A stretch of 64,000 bases of DNA, from contig JADKAQ010000004.1 in assembly GCA_016719105.1 (NCBI GenBank), positions 310,001-374,000 on the forward strand, written 5' to 3'. How positions within the stretch are numbered: position 1 is the stretch's first letter; each line of letters begins with the position of its first letter. The stretch comes from Gemmatimonadota bacterium. Lineage in GTDB: Bacteria > Gemmatimonadota > Gemmatimonadetes > Gemmatimonadales > Gemmatimonadaceae. A model generated the notes under the pieces. It was given only the letters and a program-made list of their open reading frames with translations. It was not told the origin of the DNA and ran no database searches. Of this stretch, positions 59,654 through 64,000 are shown piece by piece. The position numbers and the translations under genes are program-made.

Positions 59654-61345
59654 ATGGTCCGCCCCGGTCTGTCCGATTCCGCACCGTCGTCCGTCACCCC
59701 TGCCGCCTCCACGCCCGACCGCCGTGAGTTCGTTAGGCGGGGGTTGACGCTCGGCGTGGCTGGCGCCGTGGGCCTGGCATCGGTCGCCCGTCCACGCGTC
59801 GCGAACGCTGCGCCGGGCGCCCACGCGACGCCGGCGCAGTTCCGCTTCGACGAGATCACGGTCGCCGAACTGCAGTCCGGCATGGCGAGCGGGCGCTTCA
59901 CCGCCGTGGCGATCACGCAGGCCTATCTCGATCGCATTCAGGCCATCGATCGAACCGGTCCCTCGGTCAACTCCGTCATCGAGGTGAACCCCGAGGCGCT
60001 GGCGATTGCCGAGCGCCTCGACGCCGAGCGTGCGGCCGGCACGGTGCGCGGTCCGATGCACGGCATCCCGATCCTGATCAAGGACAACATCGATACCGCC
60101 GACCGCATGCACACGACCGCGGGCGCGCTGGCGCTGGCCAACTCGCGCGCCGCTCGCGACGCCGGGGTTGCCGAACGACTGCGCGCGGCGGGGATGGTGC
60201 TCCTCGGGAAGACCAACCTGTCGGAGTGGGCCAATTGGCGGTCGACGCGCTCCATCAGCGGCTGGAGCGGGCGCGGGCGCCTGACGCGCAATCCGTATGC
60301 GCTGGATCGCAACGCCTGTGGTTCGTCTGCCGGGACGGGGGCGGCGATCGCCGCCAATCTGGCGGCCGTGGGGATCGGGACCGAGACCGACGGATCGATC
60401 GTCTGTCCGGCGAACGCGAACGGCCTGGTGGGGATCAAGCCCACGGTGGGGCTGGTGTCGCGGGCGGGGATCATCCCCATCTCGCACACGCAGGACACGG
60501 CGGGGCCGATGTGCCGCACGGTGCGCGATGCGGCGGCGCTGCTGACGGTCATGGCCGGCGTCGACGCGCGCGACCGGGCGACGGCAGCGGCCGCGGGACA
60601 TATCGCCCCGGACTACACGGCGTTCTGCGACGCGGCGGGGCTCAAGGGCGCGCGCCTTGGCGTGGTGCGCCAACTGTTCAATGCCGGGCCGGCGGTCGAC
60701 GCGGTGATGGAGGAAGCGCTCGCGGCCCTCCGGGAGGCGGGGGCGATCCTCGTCGATCCGCTCAAGATCCCCTCGTTAGGGTCGTACGGCGACGCGGAGT
60801 ACGAGGTCCTGCTCACCGAGTCCAAGGCCGGGATCAATGCGTATCTCGCCGGGCTGTCGGGTGAGGGACTGCCCCGGTCGATCGCCGACGTCATCCGCTT
60901 CAACGACGCCCATCGCGCCGAGAGCATGCCCTACTTCGGCCAGGAGATCCTTCTGCAGGCGCAGGCGAAGGGCGGGCTCGACGCGCCGGCCTATCGCAAG
61001 GCGCTCGCGACCTGCCGACAGCAGTCACGCGTCCGCGGCATCGACCTGGCGCTGCGCACCCATCGCCTCGACGCGCTCATCGCCCCCACAGGGGGGCCGG
61101 CCTGGCTGATCGACCTGGTGAACGGCGATCATTTCGGTGGTGGGAGTTCGCAGCTGGCGGCGGTCGCCGGCTACCCCACGATCACGGTGCCGGCCGGGCG
61201 GATCTTCGGCCTCCCGGTGGGACTGTCGTTCATCGGCGGTGCGTGGGAGGAGGGGAAGCTCGTTAGGCTCGCGTACGCCTACGAGCAGGCGACGCGCGCC
61301 CGGCGCGCCCCGCGTTTCCTGGCCACGGCTGAGCTGGCCCCGTAG
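59654..61345 (+). CDS. Exported amidase (amidase signature family, Tat signal)
   Basis: 563 residues. A twin-arginine-like signal (DRREFVRRGLTLGVAGAVG) directs export. The Ser-cisSer-Lys triad is Lys143 in LIKDNID, Ser224/225 in ACGSSAGTGA and the nucleophile Ser248 in GTETDGSIVCPA; this ETDGS variant is familiar from peptide amidases. It hydrolyses carboxamides, possibly peptide C-terminal amides. A GAGAGG site precedes the ATG. Confidence 0.9.
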   Translation: MVRPGLSDSAPSSVTPAASTPDRREFVRRGLTLGVAGAVGLASVARPRVANAAPGAHATPAQFRFDEITVAELQSGMASGRFTAVAITQAYLDRIQAIDRTGPSVNSVIEVNPEALAIAERLDAERAAGTVRGPMHGIPILIKDNIDTADRMHTTAGALALANSRAARDAGVAERLRAAGMVLLGKTNLSEWANWRSTRSISGWSGRGRLTRNPYALDRNACGSSAGTGAAIAANLAAVGIGTETDGSIVCPANANGLVGIKPTVGLVSRAGIIPISHTQDTAGPMCRTVRDAAALLTVMAGVDARDRATAAAAGHIAPDYTAFCDAAGLKGARLGVVRQLFNAGPAVDAVMEEALAALREAGAILVDPLKIPSLGSYGDAEYEVLLTESKAGINAYLAGLSGEGLPRSIADVIRFNDAHRAESMPYFGQEILLQAQAKGGLDAPAYRKALATCRQQSRVRGIDLALRTHRLDALIAPTGGPAWLIDLVNGDHFGGGSSQLAAVAGYPTITVPAGRIFGLPVGLSFIGGAWEEGKLVRLAYAYEQATRARRAPRFLATAELAP

Positions 61346-61476
61346 GAAAGGCGTCCGTCCGGCTGGTGCCGCTGTGGCGAGCGGGGTAGTTTCGCCCCGG
61401 GGACGCAGGCGGCGCCGGGCCGTGTCGTGCGACGCGCGCCCCGCGCTCGTTCCCTCACCTTTACCCGCAATACGTC

Positions 61477-61902
61477 ATGGCTGCCGAGTCGGTCTCCTGG
61501 GGCGGCGTCGCCGCGCGTGTCGTCGCCGCGGCCGTCCTGGTCTTCGCGACCTACAACCCCGAAGGCTACTCCTTCTATCACTGGGCGGTCGCCCCGCTGC
61601 TGCAGGACATCAAGTCGTTCGGCGCGGTGAAATTCCTCGCGGGGACCGTCCTGCTCGCCGGGTGGGTCGTCTACATCCAGGCGACGCGCCGCTCCATCGG
61701 CTGGATGGGGGCACTGCTCGTCACGGCGATCGCGGGCGGCGTGATCTGGCTCCTCATCGATCGCCACCTGGTGAGCGCCACCAGCTCACGCGGGATCACC
61801 AACGTCGTCCTCATCGCCGTCTCGATCGTGCTCGGCGTCGGGATGTCGTGGTCGCACTTCTCGCGGCGCATCACGGGGCAGGCCGACACCGACGTGGTGT
61901 AG
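61477..61902 (+). CDS. Small four-helix membrane protein (DUF6524-like)
   Basis: 141 residues with four hydrophobic segments and the motif VFATYNPEGYSFYHW after the first helix, which I associate with the uncharacterised DUF6524 family. Two further helices carry FLAGTVLLAGWVVYIQATRR and GVIWLLIDRHL. Function is unknown. It lies 131 bases after the amidase on the same strand. Confidence 0.7.
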   Translation: MAAESVSWGGVAARVVAAAVLVFATYNPEGYSFYHWAVAPLLQDIKSFGAVKFLAGTVLLAGWVVYIQATRRSIGWMGALLVTAIAGGVIWLLIDRHLVSATSSRGITNVVLIAVSIVLGVGMSWSHFSRRITGQADTDVV

Positions 61903-61976
61903 CGCGCACGTCGGCGCGTGCCCGCCTCCGCGCGTGCGCGGCCTACGCGCTCACGCGTCCGGCCCGCGTCGCGTCG

Positions 61977-63773
61977 TCAGGCGAGTTCCGCGTGCAGCGC
62001 CTGGCGTAGTTCGCTGGTATCGAGCTGGAAGTCCCAGTGCGGATAGACGGATGGCGATTGCTGCTCGGTCCCGAGGACGTAGCGCACCGAGTGCCCCATC
62101 GCATCGGCAAGGGCGTTGTAGCAGGGGACGATGTAGCCCCGCTGCCCGAACAGCACCGTGCGTGCGCCTGACGGGGTGAAGAGGAGGTTGGTGAGCGACG
62201 CCCCGACCGGGGAGACCACCAGTGCCGCCTCCGAGAAGAGGTCGCGTTGCTGCGAGACGGTCAGGGCGCTGGGCTCCACGCCTTCAAAGCCGAACTCCCG
62301 GCAGACGGCCTCGACCTCCGGCTCGTTGAGGAGGCGTCGCATGGTGGCACCCGATCGGCGCCGCAGGTAGAGCCGTCGCGTGGGGGCCGGCGTGGGGGCC
62401 AGGGTGGGGATCGTCAGCTGGCCACACAACCACTGCCACGTGCCGGCGTCGGTGCAGCCGCCGTCCTTGCGGTGGTGCACCGCCGTGACCTCATCGAACT
62501 CCGCCACCTCGTCAGGCGCCACCTGCACCACACGATCGAGCGTGATCCCCAGCCACGCCATCGTCTCCACCTGGAACGGCTGCAACGGCGCCGGGACGAT
62601 GAAGCGGATGTCCGGGTCGGTCAGGACCTCCGGGACCGCGGCGATGCGCCCCAGGCAATCGGCAATCCAGTGGTAGTAGTTGGCGGAGAAGTTCGACGCG
62701 AGCAGGAAGGCGCGTCCGCCGCGCACCCGCTCGGCGGTCGGAGAGTGCAGGAGGAGGCGCCGGTCGTCGGTCGCCCACAGGACGCTGTTTCGTCCCTGCG
62801 ACAGGACGGTGGGGAGGTCGTGGCAGCGGGGGACACCGAACTGCACGTCGGGCTCGTCGACCACACCATGCACGTACGCGCGGTCGCGTCGATCGACGGG
62901 GAAGAAGAGGTCGCCCACGACCCGGGCCCCCGTGATGATGCGCACCTCTGAGGGGCCGGTGCGCACCGTGACGCGACGCGCGTGCGCGGTGCCGGCGTGG
63001 TGCACGTGATACGCGATCGACCACTCGCGCCGCGCTGGGTCGGCGGCAGACGTGGCCGGGGCGAAGCCGGGGTCGACGGTGAGGATGCCCTGCCGACCCG
63101 TCCCGAGCGCGGGGACGAGTTCGGTGAGTTGCGGCTGGCGGAGGAGGTCGAGGGCGGCCGCTTCGTCCTGGTCGGCGAAGGTGGCGAGCGCCCGTGTGAT
63201 GAGCGTGCCGGCGGTTGCCTCGCACGCCACCGCGCGCTCGGCGAACTTGCGGGCGGCGCTGGCGTGGCCGGCGCGCAGGTCGCATTCGGCGAGCGTGGCC
63301 TCGGCCACGGCGTCGTGCGGGGCGAGGGCGACGGCGGTCTGTGCCAGGGCACGCGCCCGTCCCAGCAGCTCGGGGGCGAGCATCATCGGCGCGACGTCGG
63401 GGACGCCGATCGCGCGGAAGTCGAGGCGCACCGGCTCGTCCTGCCGGCTCACGAGCGCGGCGTGCCGAATGTGCAGGAAGAGGAGGAGCTCCGCCGCCAG
63501 CCGCAACGTCTCGGCGTCGCCGTGCCCGGCGCGGGCGAGCATGGTGGCGCAGGCGGCGAAGGCCTCGAGGTCGCGATACTCGTTGGCGAGCAGCAGGGCG
63601 AGCGCCCGGTGCGCGCCAAGGTTCTCGGGGGCGATCGTGATCGCATCGCGGAGCGCCGCTTCGGCCTCGGGTACGCGACCGGCGAAGCGCAACGCCTCGG
63701 CGTGGGCCACGAGCGCATCGGCAGGGGCGATCGGGGCGCTGGGCGGTGTGGGGAAGCGAGGAGCGGCGGTCAT
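61977..63773 (-). CDS. TPR-containing GT61-family glycosyltransferase
   Basis: 598 residues. The N-terminal 240 residues contain tetratricopeptide-like helices (DALVAHAEALRFAGRVPEAEAALRDA and later GRARALAQTAVALAPHDAVA). The C-terminal part is a glycosyltransferase family 61 (DUF563) domain: NFSANYYHWIADCLGRI, RRLYLRRRSGATMRRLLNE, VEAVCREFGFEGVEP and VVSPVGASLTNLLFTPSGA. It probably transfers a sugar to a surface polysaccharide or protein. Confidence 0.85.
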   Translation of the reverse strand: MTAAPRFPTPPSAPIAPADALVAHAEALRFAGRVPEAEAALRDAITIAPENLGAHRALALLLANEYRDLEAFAACATMLARAGHGDAETLRLAAELLLFLHIRHAALVSRQDEPVRLDFRAIGVPDVAPMMLAPELLGRARALAQTAVALAPHDAVAEATLAECDLRAGHASAARKFAERAVACEATAGTLITRALATFADQDEAAALDLLRQPQLTELVPALGTGRQGILTVDPGFAPATSAADPARREWSIAYHVHHAGTAHARRVTVRTGPSEVRIITGARVVGDLFFPVDRRDRAYVHGVVDEPDVQFGVPRCHDLPTVLSQGRNSVLWATDDRRLLLHSPTAERVRGGRAFLLASNFSANYYHWIADCLGRIAAVPEVLTDPDIRFIVPAPLQPFQVETMAWLGITLDRVVQVAPDEVAEFDEVTAVHHRKDGGCTDAGTWQWLCGQLTIPTLAPTPAPTRRLYLRRRSGATMRRLLNEPEVEAVCREFGFEGVEPSALTVSQQRDLFSEAALVVSPVGASLTNLLFTPSGARTVLFGQRGYIVPCYNALADAMGHSVRYVLGTEQQSPSVYPHWDFQLDTSELRQALHAELA

Positions 63774-63868
63774 GCGGAACGCGCGGCGGAAAGGGTGGTG
63801 AGGGGGCCGCGAGCGGACACGCGGGTGGCGCGAGGCGGTACGATGAGGCGGACGGTGAGCATGGCGTG

Positions 63869-64000
63869 TCAGGCCGCGACCGCACCGGCGCCGTCGGCGC
63901 CGTCGGCCTGAGAGACCGTCCGTCCGGTCGCCGCGAAGACGAGACGCGCCGCCTTCATCCCCTGCACGATCTGGTCATTGAGTGAGGCCACCCCGAAGCC
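63869..64000 (-). CDS. C-terminal end of an unknown protein, cut by the window edge
   Basis: The minus-strand frame is open from the right edge to a TGA at 63869, giving 43 residues: GFGVASLNDQIVQGMKAARL and on, ending in an Ala/Gly/Asp tail. It lies upstream of the GT61 gene on the same strand. I recognise no family from this fragment, and the frame could be accidental. Confidence 0.4.
   Translation of the reverse strand, partial: GFGVASLNDQIVQGMKAARLVFAATGRTVSQADGADGAGAVAA

Noticed and set aside
1..64000. Mobile elements, CRISPR arrays, tRNA or rRNA genes, riboswitches
   Set aside because: None recognised on either strand by reading; a covariance-model scan would be needed to exclude small structured RNAs.

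Overview
This is a G+C-rich bacterial chromosome segment. Genes are tightly packed, many neighbours overlap by 4 bases, and GTG starts are common. There are no insertion sequences, phage genes, CRISPR arrays, rRNA or recognisable tRNA genes. The gene repertoire (secreted amidohydrolases, Asp-box repeat proteins, many lipoproteins, outer-membrane and periplasmic proteins) and a strongly over-represented octamer CGTTAGGC fit a Gram-negative member of Gemmatimonadota. That placement is inferred from style and was not tested.

Layout. 1-3,560: a cut secreted protein, a dienelactone-hydrolase-like lipoprotein, a PQQ-type sugar dehydrogenase and a frameshifted S51 peptidase. 4,004-6,382: a cassette of two paralogous monoheme c cytochromes flanking an outer-membrane porin with an N-terminal c-type heme (Cyc2-like). 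6,484-7,434: two small exported or membrane proteins on the minus strand. 7,653-11,771: a Calvin-cycle operon with form II RuBisCO, fructose-1,6-bisphosphatase, phosphoribulokinase and a DedA/VTT membrane protein. 11,859-14,618: a secreted amidohydrolase and an unknown lipoprotein. 14,783-18,740: pgl divergent from gnd-zwf-ROK kinase (oxidative pentose phosphate pathway). 18,960-26,307: a squalene/phytoene synthase, an M16 peptidase fused to membrane helices, and a methyltransferase / short MYLD peptide / alkaline-phosphatase-superfamily module.

26,434-28,539: an aromatic operon (DAHP synthase, prephenate dehydratase, AroH chorismate mutase) behind a short leader peptide rich in Phe, Trp and Tyr and an intrinsic terminator. 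28,577-38,975 (minus strand): one long branched-chain operon ilvD-ilvB-ilvN-ilvC-leuA-leuC-leuD-leuB behind a 35-residue Leu/Ile/Val leader peptide and another terminator. Both have the architecture of ribosome-mediated transcription attenuation. 39,248-50,661: a dicarboxylate/amino-acid symporter, two GGDEF-EAL proteins, an Asp-box (BNR) repeat protein with a frameshift, a sarcosine-oxidase-like flavoenzyme and a DppA-like peptidase. 50,772-57,556: a tolC-MFP-RND efflux operon divergent from a TetR regulator with a clear operator palindrome. 57,682-64,000: an SLC6-type symporter, an amidase, a small membrane protein, a TPR-GT61 glycosyltransferase and the end of an unknown gene.

Read together, an outer-membrane c-heme porin, periplasmic cytochromes and a form II Calvin operon within 8 kb suggest electron uptake, possibly Fe(II) oxidation, coupled to CO2 fixation. 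Two biosynthetic operons appear to be controlled by leader-peptide attenuation. Two genes are broken by a single-base homopolymer contraction, which may be sequencing error.
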